In this document: positions 43,750-51,542 of the stretch, piece after piece | Position numbering within the stretch: the first letter of the stretch is position 1 | How the letters are laid out: each line of letters starts with the position of its first letter | Source of the DNA: Alphaproteobacteria bacterium | Lineage (GTDB): Bacteria > Pseudomonadota > Alphaproteobacteria > Ferrovibrionales > Ferrovibrionaceae | Length of the DNA stretch: 64,000 nt | Reading direction: 5' to 3' | Assembly: GCA_017307375.1 (NCBI GenBank) | Contig: JAFKFH010000003.1 | Span: 372,001-436,000 of the forward strand | Translations under genes and position numbers: made by a program | Notes under the pieces: model-generated | The model's database searches: none | What the model was told of the DNA's origin: nothing | What the model saw: only the letters and a program-made list of their open reading frames with translations

Positions 43750-44160
43750 TCAGCCGTGGCGTTCCCACCAGCCCTCGGCCGGCGCGGTCTGCTCGACCAC
43801 GTCGACCCAGGCGCCGGCAGGGTCGCGTAGCGCGAAACGCCGCTGGCCCCAGGGTTCGTCGGTCAGCGGATAGATCAGGGGCGCCCCCGCCGCGGCCAGC
43901 CGGGCATGCTCGGCCCTCGCATCGGCGACCTGCAGGGTGACCAGCGTGCCCTCGCCCCGCGAGACCGCCGGCCCCGGCGGCGTCGACGGATGGTCCGGCG
44001 CCATGAACCCGAGCGTGAACGGCCGCTCCCCCGCCGAGGCCAGCACGGTGATCCAGCCGGCTTCGAACACGGTCGTGAAGGCGAACCAGCGCCGGTAGAA
44101 CGCGGCGCAATCGCGATGGGCCGGGGTGACGGTCAGGGTGTAGCAATCCAACAGCTTCAT
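43750..44160 (-). CDS. VOC-superfamily (glyoxalase/bleomycin-resistance-like) protein
   Basis: 136 aa. Two beta-alpha-beta-beta-beta units: MKLLDCYTLTVTPAHRDCAA with YRRWFAFTTVFEAGW, and LVTLQVADARAEHARLAAAG with PWGQRRFALRDPAGAWVDVV. Typical of small VOC proteins in antibiotic or metabolite handling. I start at MKLLDCY; the upstream extension would cross the operators. Divergent from the TetR gene at 44227. Confidence 0.87.
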   Translation of the reverse strand: MKLLDCYTLTVTPAHRDCAAFYRRWFAFTTVFEAGWITVLASAGERPFTLGFMAPDHPSTPPGPAVSRGEGTLVTLQVADARAEHARLAAAGAPLIYPLTDEPWGQRRFALRDPAGAWVDVVEQTAPAEGWWERHG

Positions 44161-44184
44161 TGCGTATGCCTCCGTGCCGGTATT

Positions 44185-44226
44185 ACATACAGTCAGTATG
44201 TCTTTAAATAACATACGGATGTATGT
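44185..44226. promoter_or_regulatory. Twin TetR operators between VOC gene and tetR
   Basis: Two palindromes with the same arms: ACATAC-N5-GTATGT at 44185-44201 and ACATAC-N4-GTATGT at 44211-44226. The second ends directly before the TetR ATG, and the AT-rich TCTTTAAATAAC between them may be a -10 region. This fits repression of both the VOC gene and the regulator. Confidence 0.85.
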
Positions 44227-44814
44227 ATGCAACAGCGCCGAACCCAGGCCGAACGCCAGGCCGCCACCCGTGCCGCCCTGATCGCCGCGGCGCGCCAGGC
44301 CTTCGCCGAGCAGGGCTATGCGGCCACCGGCACCGAGGCGGTGGTGCGCGCCGCTGCGGTGACGCGCGGCGCGCTCTACTATCATTTTGCCGACAAGACC
44401 GCCCTGTTTGCCGCCGTGTTCGAGACGGTCGCGGCCGAAGTGCTCGACCGGATCGAGGCGGAGGCCGCGGATGCGCCATCGGCCGGGGCGGCATTGCGCC
44501 GCGGGGCCGAGGCGTTCCTTGCCGCCGTGTTGTCGCCGGCCACGCGTCGCATCTATCTCGTCGATGCCCCGGCGGTGATCGGCTGGGCAGCCTGGCGCGA
44601 AATCGACGGGCGCTATGCGATGGGCTCGCTGCGCCGGGGTGTCGAGGCGGCGCTGGCCGAGGCGCCGCATCCCGGCCTCGATGCCGAGGCGGTCACCTGC
44701 CTATTGTCGGGTGCCCTGAACGAAGCGGCCCTCTGGCTTGCCGAGAACGAGGAAGCGGGCAGTCGCCTGCGGGCAAGCTTCGGCCTGTTGCTCGACGGCC
44801 TGTTTCCGCCCTAA
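44227..44814 (+). CDS. TetR-family regulator
   Basis: 195 aa. HTH: ATRAALIAAARQAFAEQGYA, then ATGTEAVVRAAAVTRGALYY and HFADKTALFAAVF. Ligand domain about residues 60-195 with RRIYLVDAPAVIGWAAWREI. Starts right at the second operator, without room for a usual ribosome site, so a leaderless mRNA or a weak site is likely. The 3' end overlaps the MEMO/AMMECR1 gene by 4 bases (convergent). Confidence 0.92.
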   Translation: MQQRRTQAERQAATRAALIAAARQAFAEQGYAATGTEAVVRAAAVTRGALYYHFADKTALFAAVFETVAAEVLDRIEAEAADAPSAGAALRRGAEAFLAAVLSPATRRIYLVDAPAVIGWAAWREIDGRYAMGSLRRGVEAALAEAPHPGLDAEAVTCLLSGALNEAALWLAENEEAGSRLRASFGLLLDGLFPP

Positions 44815-46193
44815 CCGTCGATGCGACCGCCGAAGCTCTCGGCCGTGTAGCGTTCGACGCGCAGGCTGTCCGACCAGTGCCCGGGCGGCAGGCCGGCCTT
44901 GCGCCGCAGCGCCGCGACGAAGCCGCGCGGTTCGGGCAAGTCCTGCCATACCGCGGGCAGGAAGGTCGCGCGCCGCTGGCCGTCGGCCAGGATCAACCCG
45001 TCGATCCCCGGGCGCAGCCGGGCCAGCAATTCGGTCTCGTCCGCCACCGGGAACGGCACCGGCGGCGTCAGCACCGAGACGTGGATTTCCAGCCCGGGCA
45101 TCTCGTCGCGCGGCAGCGGCGCAAAGCGCGGATCGGCGAAGGCGGCGTTCCAGGCGTTGCGGGCGACGTCGTCGGCCAGCGCGCCACCGGCCTGCAGCGA
45201 ACCGATGCAGCCGCGCAGGTTCCCCGCGCGCTCGAGCGTCACGAAACTCGCCCGCCAGGTCGCAAGCTCTGGCGGCAGTGTCGCGCGGGGTACGGGGCCG
45301 GGTCGGTGTCCGGCCAGGCCGCTTTCGATCGCGGCCACCGCATGTTGCAGCAGGTCGCGCCGCCGCGCCGCATCCAGCATCGCCTGGTCCGCCGGCGCGA
45401 AGGCCCAGGCGCCATAGCCGACGACGCGCCCGGCATCGCCCTCGGTATCGCCCGAATTGCGCAGGTCGAGGCGCAGGCAGGCCAGTTCGCGGGTCCGTGC
45501 CTGGTTCAGCAGCCCGGCAATGGCATGCCGGCCGCAGGCGCTGTCGCGGTCGGCCAGCAACGCGGCGATGTCCAGACGCTCGATGGCGGCGGCGGTGCGC
45601 TCGTCACGGATCCGCGCCTCGTCATAGCCATGGTAGTGCGACAGGTCGCTCGAAACCAGGATCAGGGTCTCGGCTCCGCCCCACAAGGCATCGAGGACCC
45701 GGCCCACCTGGTCGGGCGTGGCCTCACCGACGACAAGAGGCACCAGAACGAAATCGTCCAAAGTGCGTTGCAGGAACGGCAGATGCACCTCGATCGCATG
45801 CTCCTGGGCGTGCGCCTCGTCCGACCAGACGGCCTGCCCGCCCTCGACCAGCGCCGCCAGCGCGGCCTGATCGAGCGCAACCTCGCCGAGCGGCGTGTGG
45901 AACGCCCGCACCGTCGGTGCGGCGATGCCGCGCAGCGCGACCCGGTGGTTGGGGCAGAGCATGACCACGCGCCGGATCGTCGCCCGGCCCGGGCGCAGCC
46001 GGGCATAGGCACGGGCCGCGATCGGGCCGGAATAGACGAACCCGGCATGTGGCGCGATCAGCGCCTTCGGGGCGGGCAGCGCGCTCTCGCCGGGCTGGCC
46101 CAGGTAGAAATCGGCCATGCCGGCCAGCTGGTCGGGGCGGGCCGGATAGAAGCTGCCGGCCAGGGCGGCCGGTCGTACCGCGGCTTGGGGCAT
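44811..46193 (-). CDS. AmmeMemoRadiSam proteins B and A fused (MEMO1 domain - AMMECR1 domain)
   Basis: 460 aa. The N-terminal two thirds is the MEMO1-like domain: RPAALAGSFYPARPDQL, ALIAPHAGFVYSGP (His), CPNHRVALRG, EHAIEVHLPFLQ (His-x-His) and SSDLSHYHGY, residues that bind metal in MEMO1 and related dioxygenase folds. The C-terminal third is AMMECR1: SFVTLERAGNLRGCIGSL and PRFAPLPRDEMPGLEIHVSV. Usually two genes, here one chain. Divergent from the radical SAM partner (107-base gap). I use the ATG after GCGAGGA; a TTG lies 27 bases upstream. The system has no settled function. Confidence 0.9.
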   Translation of the reverse strand: MPQAAVRPAALAGSFYPARPDQLAGMADFYLGQPGESALPAPKALIAPHAGFVYSGPIAARAYARLRPGRATIRRVVMLCPNHRVALRGIAAPTVRAFHTPLGEVALDQAALAALVEGGQAVWSDEAHAQEHAIEVHLPFLQRTLDDFVLVPLVVGEATPDQVGRVLDALWGGAETLILVSSDLSHYHGYDEARIRDERTAAAIERLDIAALLADRDSACGRHAIAGLLNQARTRELACLRLDLRNSGDTEGDAGRVVGYGAWAFAPADQAMLDAARRRDLLQHAVAAIESGLAGHRPGPVPRATLPPELATWRASFVTLERAGNLRGCIGSLQAGGALADDVARNAWNAAFADPRFAPLPRDEMPGLEIHVSVLTPPVPFPVADETELLARLRPGIDGLILADGQRRATFLPAVWQDLPEPRGFVAALRRKAGLPPGHWSDSLRVERYTAESFGGRIDG

Positions 46194-46300
46194 GGCATCC
46201 TCGCGGGGCTGTTCGGCCAAGTCTAGGAGCGGAACGCCGGCTTCGCCATTCCGTTTCCCTGGTCTACGATCATGGGCGAGGCAATCCGAAAGGCAGCCCC

Positions 46301-47431
46301 ATGGCCGATACCCCGATCGCGGGGCCGGGCATCATCCCCGGCCGCCACTGGCACCGGCGCGGCGACGGCCGCATCCAGTGCGACGTCTGCCCCCGCCACT
46401 GCGCGCTGAACGAGGGGCAGCGGGGCCTGTGCTTCGTGCGCGGCCGGCTCGACGACCGCATCGTCCTGACCACCTACGGCCGCTCCTCCGGCTTCTGCAT
46501 CGACCCGATCGAGAAGAAACCGCTGGCCCACTTCCTGCCGGGCACGCCGGTGCTGTCGTTCGGCACCGCCGGCTGCAACCTGACCTGCAAGTTCTGCCAG
46601 AACTGGGACATGTCGAAGTCGCGCGAGATGGATACGCTCGCGGCCGCGGCGTCGCCCGAAGCCATTGCCCAGGCCGCCGCCGACACCGGCTGCCGCGCGA
46701 TCGCCTTCACCTACAACGATCCGGTGATCTTCCTCGAATATGCCGTGGATGCCGCGATCGCCGCCCGCGCGCGCGGCATCAGGGCGGTGGCGGTGACGGC
46801 GGGGTACGTCGACCCGGCGGCGCGTGTCGACTTCTTCCGGCACATGGATGCGGCCAATGTCGACCTGAAGGCCTTCACCGAGGAATTTTATGCCAGGGTC
46901 TGCGGCGGCGCGCTCGAACCGGTCAAGGAAACCCTGGCCTATCTGGCGCGCGAAACCGACGTCTGGGTCGAGCTGACCACGCTGCTGATCCCCGATCACA
47001 ACGATTCGCCTGCCGAAATCGAAAGGCTGTCGCGCTGGATCGTTGAGGCGATGGGCCCCGACGTGCCCCTGCATTTCACCGCCTTCCATCCCGACTACAA
47101 GCTGCGCGACAAGCCCGCCACCCCGCCCGCGATCCTGAGGCGCGCCCGCGATATCGCCAAGGCGGCGGGCCTGCATCACGTCTATGTCGGCAACGTTCAC
47201 GACCCCGAGGCCGACGCGACCTATTGCCACCAGTGTGGCACGCTGCTGATCGGCCGCGACTGGTACCAGCTGACGGCCTGGAACCTCCGCCCCGACGGCA
47301 CCTGCCCCGGCTGCCGCACCAGGCTCGCCGGCGTGTTCGAGGCGCGGCCGGGAAACTGGGGCCGCAGGCGCGCGGGCATCGACATGCGGCGCTATGCCGG
47401 GGCGGCCGCCCGGTCGCCACGCGTTTCGTAG
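46301..47431 (+). CDS. AmmeMemoRadiSam system radical SAM enzyme
   Basis: 376 aa. N-terminal cysteine cluster [19 protein letters not shown], then the radical SAM motif [11 protein letters not shown] (C-x3-C-x2-C, about residue 88), [13 protein letters not shown] and [15 protein letters not shown]-terminal zinc-like CHQCG and CPGCR pairs (about residues 312 and 340). It is related to the pyruvate formate-lyase activase group and should generate a 5'-deoxyadenosyl radical; its substrate is unknown, maybe the MEMO/AMMECR1 partner. Its 3' end overlaps clpP by 40 bases in opposite direction. Confidence 0.92.
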   Translation: MADTPIAGPGIIPGRHWHRRGDGRIQCDVCPRHCALNEGQRGLCFVRGRLDDRIVLTTYGRSSGFCIDPIEKKPLAHFLPGTPVLSFGTAGCNLTCKFCQNWDMSKSREMDTLAAAASPEAIAQAAADTGCRAIAFTYNDPVIFLEYAVDAAIAARARGIRAVAVTAGYVDPAARVDFFRHMDAANVDLKAFTEEFYARVCGGALEPVKETLAYLARETDVWVELTTLLIPDHNDSPAEIERLSRWIVEAMGPDVPLHFTAFHPDYKLRDKPATPPAILRRARDIAKAAGLHHVYVGNVHDPEADATYCHQCGTLLIGRDWYQLTAWNLRPDGTCPGCRTRLAGVFEARPGNWGRRRAGIDMRRYAGAAARSPRVS

Positions 47432-48009
47432 ATATGGTCGACAAGACCCCAGTCGCGGGCTTCCTCGGGCGTCATGAAGCGGTCGCGGTCCAGCGCCGCC
47501 TCGACCTCTTCCACGGTCCGGCCGCAATGCCTGGCATAGATCCGGTTCAGCCGCTGCTTGGTCTTGATGATGTCGTCGACATGGCGCTCGATGTCGGAAA
47601 CCTTGCCCTGATACCCGCCCGAGGGCTGGTGGACCATGACGCTGGCATTGGGCAGCGCCCCCCGCCGGCCCGGGGCGCCGGCCATCAGCAGGAAGGAGCC
47701 CATCGACCACGCGGTGCCCATGCACAGCGTCGCCACCGGGTTCCTGATGTACTGCATGGTGTCGTAGATCGCGAACCCCGCGGTGACGACGCCGCCGGGC
47801 GAATTGATGTACATCGCGATTTCCTTGGTCGGGTTCTCGGCCTCCAGGAACAGCAGCTGGGCGCAGACCAGGGCCGAGACCGTGTCGTCGATCGGGCCGT
47901 TGAGGAAGACGATGCGCTCGCGCAGCAGGCGCGAGAAGATGTCGAACGAGCGCTCGCCGCGGGCCGACTGCTCGACCACCATCGGCACCAGGCTCATCAC
48001 GCCGCCCAT
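47392..48009 (-). CDS. ClpP-like protease subunit, paralogue with altered active-site motif
   Basis: 205 aa serine peptidase of the Clp type. Ser is in [14 protein letters not shown] (the usual motif is GQAASMG), His in [13 protein letters not shown], Asp in [16 protein letters not shown]; the triad looks complete, but the Trp before the Ser is unusual. No clpX or tig is nearby, unlike main clpP loci. It overlaps the SRPBCC gene by 13 bases and is third in an ArsR-SRPBCC-ClpP operon. I use the ATG at 48009 after a GGGGGG stretch; 47997 is the alternative. Confidence 0.88.
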   Translation of the reverse strand: MGGVMSLVPMVVEQSARGERSFDIFSRLLRERIVFLNGPIDDTVSALVCAQLLFLEAENPTKEIAMYINSPGGVVTAGFAIYDTMQYIRNPVATLCMGTAWSMGSFLLMAGAPGRRGALPNASVMVHQPSGGYQGKVSDIERHVDDIIKTKQRLNRIYARHCGRTVEEVEAALDRDRFMTPEEARDWGLVDHIYETRGDRAAAPA

Positions 48010-48401
48010 CGCAGGCCCCCCTGCAGCGCCATCGCGACCGTGCGGCCGGCCCGCGACAGGGCGAGGCCGGCGCGGTTCGCCCGCAGCGGGAAACCGGTAT
48101 GGACGAGGCGCAGATGCGTGCCCCCGCCGGTCAGCGGTGTCAGCCGTACGGTGACGATACTGTCGACCGGCTGCTCCGCTTCGCGCCAGGAATAGCGGAT
48201 CATCCGGTTTTCCTCGACAGTGAGCACTTCGCAGGCGATGTCGGTGCCGTCGCCGGGCCGGAAGGTGAAGTCGCGACCGACTTCGGGGGCGAAGTCGTTC
48301 GGCATCAGCCAGATGGCCAGCAGCTCGGGCACGGTCAGGGCGCGCCAGACCTTTTCCGGCGGCTCGGCCAGGTCGCAATCGACGATGACGCTCTCACTCA
48401 T
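47997..48401 (-). CDS. SRPBCC / AHSA1-domain protein
   Basis: 134 aa with the Aha1-like START fold: [20 protein letters not shown] and [20 protein letters not shown], then [12 protein letters not shown] and [14 protein letters not shown]. Such proteins are routinely encoded after an ArsR regulator and bind a hydrophobic ligand. The start overlaps the arsR stop (4 bases); the stop overlaps the clpP 5' end. Confidence 0.9.
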   Translation of the reverse strand: MSESVIVDCDLAEPPEKVWRALTVPELLAIWLMPNDFAPEVGRDFTFRPGDGTDIACEVLTVEENRMIRYSWREAEQPVDSIVTVRLTPLTGGGTHLRLVHTGFPLRANRAGLALSRAGRTVAMALQGGLRWAA

Positions 48402-48712
48402 TGGTCCATTTCCTTGAGCAGGGTTTTCAGGCGGTCGATGCGCGCGGGCCAGAACCGGCGATAGCGGTCGATCCAGTCGATCAGCGGCTGCAGCCCCGTC
48501 ACGTCGGCCCGGTAGAAGGCGCGCCGCCCTTCCCGCCGCTCGGTCACCAGGCCCGCCTCGCGCAGCACGGCGAGGTGCTGCGAGATGGCCGGCTGGGAGA
48601 CGGCGAAGTTCGCGGTCAGCTCGGTCACGTTCATCTCGGCCGCCATCAGCCGTTCGAGCACGGCGCGGCGGGTGGGATCGGCCAGGGCGCGGAAGACGTC
48701 GGGATCGCTCAT
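48398..48712 (-). CDS. ArsR-family regulator
   Basis: 104 aa winged HTH: VFRALADPTRRAVLERLMAA, ELTANFAVSQPAISQHLAVL and REAGLVTERREGRRAFYRAD. No metal-binding Cys pair, as usual for the SRPBCC-linked subtype. I start at MSDPDVF; an ATG 18 bases upstream lies near the operator. First gene of the operon. Confidence 0.92.
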   Translation of the reverse strand: MSDPDVFRALADPTRRAVLERLMAAEMNVTELTANFAVSQPAISQHLAVLREAGLVTERREGRRAFYRADVTGLQPLIDWIDRYRRFWPARIDRLKTLLKEMDQ

Positions 48713-48720
48713 GCGAAAAA

Positions 48721-48740
48721 TCATAAGCATCGACTTATGA
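48721..48740. promoter_or_regulatory. ArsR operator palindrome
   Basis: TCATAAG / CTTATGA perfect 7-bp arms with a 6-base spacer, 9 bases upstream of the chosen arsR start. Position and symmetry fit autorepression of the ArsR-SRPBCC-ClpP operon. Confidence 0.75.
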
Positions 48741-48790
48741 TTCGCGCAAGCTCGATTCGGCGGCGTCCGAGTCGGCCCGAGTCGCCCACC

Positions 48791-48913
48791 GGACTTTTGT
48801 AGCGGCGCGGATCTGTCCCCCGGACTTCGGCAGCGGCGGGAGTCGGACTTTGGCAGCAGACCAACGGACTTCTGTAGCAGCCAGGCCCCGGATCAACCGG
48901 ACTTTTGCAGGGG
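48791..48913 (+). repeat. Five iterons upstream of the RepA-type gene
   Basis: Direct 15-base repeats with consensus GGACTTYKGYAGCRG start at 48791, 48822, 48845, 48866 and 48899. The spacings of 31, 23, 21 and 33 bases are near two or three helical turns. Within the 326-base gap 48713-49038 the remainder holds the ArsR operator, an inverted partial iteron at 48969-48981 (11 of 13 bases, minus strand), TACAAT at 49010-49015 and a GAGGAGAGGGG ribosome site. The array looks like a replication origin or handcuffing/control site for the adjacent initiator. Confidence 0.85.
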
Positions 48914-49038
48914 TTTCCTAAGGAATCCCCCTTAACACCAGACTGATAAACCTTCCATCGGGCCGCCTGCTTCTGAAGTCCGATATGGGGACTGGCCTGC
49001 CTCGTCGCCTACAATCTGTGGTGTGAGGAGAGGGGCAA

Positions 49039-49980
49039 ATGACCAACGTCCACCAACTGATCGTCGAGCATGGCGTCGAGGGCGCGCGTACCCGCGCGCG
49101 TGACGCGCATGAACGCCGCCTGGTCGATCTCGCCTTCGAGGTCATGGGCGACGACGAAGGATCCTTCGGCATCAACTATGCCGGCTTCTGCGTGACGAGC
49201 TTTCCCCATCGCGACCTTGGCGACCGCAATCGCCGCTGGTTCCGCAAGAACGGGCGCTTCTCGCTGCTGGTCGAGCCGGGCGCCATCATCGTCAACGGCG
49301 AGCCGGTGGAATACGGCGTGCCGTTCGGCGCCCGTGCACGCCTGATCATGCTGCATCTGCAGAGCCGGGCGATCCAGACCAACAGCCGCGAAGTCGAGCT
49401 GGGTGCCTCGATGTTCGACTGGATGCGGCGCATGGGCGTCACCAACGGCGGCAAGACCTATGCCCAGGTCCAGGAACAGGCCTTCCGCATCTCGGCCTGC
49501 CGCCTGACCATCGGTTGGCAGGGCGATACCGGGGCGCAAGGCTTCCGCCAGGAGAACATCACCTCGGGCATGTTCCTGATCCCGAGCCGCGATCCGGGAC
49601 AGCCGCGGCTGTGGAACGACACGGTCACCCTGACCGAGAGCTTCTTCGAGGCGCTGAAGAAGCACCCGGTCCCGGTCAACGAGCGGGCGATCCGCGCCCT
49701 GTCGAACCAGTCGGCCGCGCTCGATACCTATGTCTGGCTCTGCTATCGCCTGTGGAAGCTGCAAAAGTCCGCGCGCATCCACTGGGCGCCGCTCAAGGAG
49801 CAGTTCGGACCGGAATACGGCCGGATGAGCAACTTCAAGATGCGCTTCATCGAAAGCCTGCAGGATGCGATGGCGGTCTATCCCGATGCCAAGATCGAGA
49901 TCGACGATGCCGGCATCATCCTGCACCCGTCGCGGCCGGCGGTGCCCGACCGCCGGCTGTTCGCCCTGAAGGCGATCTGA
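49039..49980 (+). CDS. Plasmid-type replication initiator, RepA_C family
   Basis: 313 aa. Matches the plasmid RepA family of alphaproteobacteria: FGINYAGFCVTSFPHRDLGD (about residues 54-73), RFSLLVEPGAIIVNGEP, IMLHLQSRAIQTNSREVELG and the winged-helix part LSNQSAALDTYVWLCYRLWK. These proteins bind iterons and open the origin. Iterons flank it on both sides, and an inverted copy (GGACTTTTGCAGC on the minus strand) lies in the gene at 49758-49770. No partition or integrase genes are near; neighbours are chromosomal. The frame is intact, so it may still be active. Confidence 0.88.
   Translation: MTNVHQLIVEHGVEGARTRARDAHERRLVDLAFEVMGDDEGSFGINYAGFCVTSFPHRDLGDRNRRWFRKNGRFSLLVEPGAIIVNGEPVEYGVPFGARARLIMLHLQSRAIQTNSREVELGASMFDWMRRMGVTNGGKTYAQVQEQAFRISACRLTIGWQGDTGAQGFRQENITSGMFLIPSRDPGQPRLWNDTVTLTESFFEALKKHPVPVNERAIRALSNQSAALDTYVWLCYRLWKLQKSARIHWAPLKEQFGPEYGRMSNFKMRFIESLQDAMAVYPDAKIEIDDAGIILHPSRPAVPDRRLFALKAI
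49758..49770 (-). repeat. Inverted iteron inside the repA coding region
   Basis: GGACTTTTGCAGC on the minus strand, identical to the first 13 bases of the iteron at 48899 except beyond its core (that copy ends GCAGG). It encodes LQKS in the Rep protein, so the match could be chance, but it fits the array consensus exactly. Confidence 0.45.
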
Positions 49981-50000
49981 CCGGCGTGCCCGACCGACCC

Positions 50001-50032
50001 GGACTTTTGTAGCAGTCGGACTTTTGTAGCGG
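50001..50032 (+). repeat. Two iterons downstream of the RepA-type gene
   Basis: GGACTTTTGTAGCAG at 50001-50015 and GGACTTTTGTAGCGG at 50018-50032, start-to-start distance 17 bases. Same orientation as the upstream set, and the best-conserved copies together with the one at 48791. They sit between the rep stop and the stop of the convergent histidine phosphatase gene. Confidence 0.88.
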
Positions 50033-50581
50033 TCAGAGTTCCAGCACGCGGCGCTGGCAGTTCTCGAATTTCTCGCCGGTCAGGTACCAGAAGAAGGTGC
50101 CGTGGCCGATCACCGCGATCTCGCGTTCCGGCCGCTCGACCAGCCAGCGGCGGAAGTTCTCGACCCGGCCGGTCAGCATCTCGATCGGCTCGACGGCGAT
50201 GCCGTGCTCGTTGGCGTCCGGTCCGTGGTGCCACCAGATCTCGGGCAGGTGGTCGAAGGCGAGGTGCGGAAACTCCGCCGCCAGCAGCGCCGGGGCGCGG
50301 CCGACATCGCAGCTGGAATAGCCGTGCTCGCGGTGCAGGGCCTCGATCACCAGCGGGCGGTCGCCGAAGATGCCGATCGCGGTCTGGATCGCCCGGGTCA
50401 GCGGCGAGGTGACGATCAGCTCGGGGGCGAGATGAGCGGCCTCGCGCCGGGCGGCGGCGACCTGTTCAAGCCCCAGCGGGGTCAGCCGCGCGTCGAAATG
50501 CAGCGGGTCGACGCCGTCGATCGCGTAGGCGGCATTGAAGGTCGACTGGCCGTGGCGGATCAGATGAACGGTCTTGGGCAC
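50033..50581 (-). CDS. Histidine phosphatase family protein (phosphoglycerate-mutase-like)
   Basis: 182 aa. The catalytic RHG motif is VHLIRHGQSTFNAAYAID (residues 5-22); the second His is in IAVIGHGTFFWYLTGE. SPLTRAIQTAIGIFG is also typical. It removes phosphate from an unknown small substrate. Its stop is one base after the last iteron. Confidence 0.9.
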   Translation of the reverse strand: MPKTVHLIRHGQSTFNAAYAIDGVDPLHFDARLTPLGLEQVAAARREAAHLAPELIVTSPLTRAIQTAIGIFGDRPLVIEALHREHGYSSCDVGRAPALLAAEFPHLAFDHLPEIWWHHGPDANEHGIAVEPIEMLTGRVENFRRWLVERPEREIAVIGHGTFFWYLTGEKFENCQRRVLEL

Positions 50582-50740
50582 GCTGACGGGTCTCCGGTTT
50601 CGCGCGGCACTCTAGGCGCGGTGCCAATCCGCCGGCAAGCGATCAGCCATGTGGTGCTGCAACGCAGCCATGCAGGCGCCGGCCCGGATGCGACAGACGA
50701 GGCGCTTGAACCTTTCTGCCAATCAGGTACTGAAAGGGGG

Positions 50741-50760
50741 GCCGGTTCCCGAACCGGCCT
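50741..50760 (+). other. Hairpin in the ialB leader
   Basis: Perfect 8-bp stem GGCCGGTT / AACCGGCC with a CCCG loop, followed by TCCGTCTTG, 43 bases before the IalB-family gene. In the 221-base gap after the histidine phosphatase gene I see no other clear signal. It could be an attenuator, an mRNA-stabilising 5' hairpin, or a terminator for transcripts from upstream. Confidence 0.45.
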
Positions 50761-50802
50761 CCGTCTTGAAACAGCCATATTCACAGCCTAGAGCGTTGCG
50801 CC

Positions 50803-51336
50803 ATGTCGCGATCCGGTCTCGTTTATGGTGTGCTGGCGGCCGCAGCCGCCGCCGCCCTCACCCTGTCCCCGCAGGCTTTCGCCCAGGGCCCCAAGGGCCA
50901 GGCCAAGTCGCTCGGCAAGTTCGGGTCGTACGAGGCCTACACGCTCGGCGACGGTGCCCAGAAGGTCTGCTACTTCGTCGGCCGGCCGAAGGAGAGCGCG
51001 CCGAAGGGCGTCAAGCGCAACGACGTCTACTTCATGGCCACCAACCGTCCGGCCCAGAAGGTCGCCGGCGAGCTCAGCTTCTCCTTCGGGCAGAAGCTGA
51101 AGGACGGTTCCGATGCCGAACTGACGATCGGCAAGGACAAGTTCAAGCTGTTCACCAAGGACGACAGTGCCTGGGCGCGCGACGCCGCCGGCGACAAGGC
51201 GATCCTGGCGGCGCTGGAAAAAGGTCAGACGGTCGTCGCCAAGGCCAGCCCGGCCAAGGGTGCCGATTTCGTCGACACCTATTCGCTCGACGGTCTGACC
51301 AAGGCCAAGCAGGCGATCGACACCGCCTGCAAGTAA
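50803..51336 (+). CDS. Invasion-associated locus B (IalB) family periplasmic protein
   Basis: 177 aa. Signal peptide with hydrophobic core and LSPQAFAQG cleavage region (about residue 27). The mature part has [40 protein letters not shown] and the C-terminal [19 protein letters not shown], all typical of IalB; the two Cys (about 57 and the penultimate residue) probably form a disulfide. Widespread in alphaproteobacteria, role beyond Bartonella unclear. Confidence 0.88.
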   Translation: MSRSGLVYGVLAAAAAAALTLSPQAFAQGPKGQAKSLGKFGSYEAYTLGDGAQKVCYFVGRPKESAPKGVKRNDVYFMATNRPAQKVAGELSFSFGQKLKDGSDAELTIGKDKFKLFTKDDSAWARDAAGDKAILAALEKGQTVVAKASPAKGADFVDTYSLDGLTKAKQAIDTACK

Positions 51337-51486
51337 GGCGGGCACGGCGGCTGCCGGCCCATTGTGGCCGGCGCTCGCCCCCGTCGGCGCGCCGGCGACA
51401 CGGATCGACGCGCGGCAGTCATGCAGGCTCGGTCCGGTCCCAGGGCTTGCTTTCCGGCGCGATTCGGTGTTCCTTGAACTGCCCGC

Positions 51487-51503
51487 AGCCGCGAAACGCG
51501 GCT
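51487..51503 (+). terminator. Weak terminator-like hairpin after ialB
   Basis: AGCCGCG / CGCGGCT 7-bp stem with an AAA loop, followed by TGTTTGCGTG, 40 bases before rlmN. The T-run is short, so termination may be partial. The rest of the 206-base gap shows no gene. Confidence 0.45.
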
Positions 51504-51542
51504 TGTTTGCGTGTGCCTGAACCTTTACGGATCGCTTTTGCC

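Noticed and set aside
48740-48960. CRISPR-like spaced repeats
   Set aside because: Repeats are 15 bases, diverged, with 6-18 base spacers and a Rep gene next to them; iterons explain them, not CRISPR.
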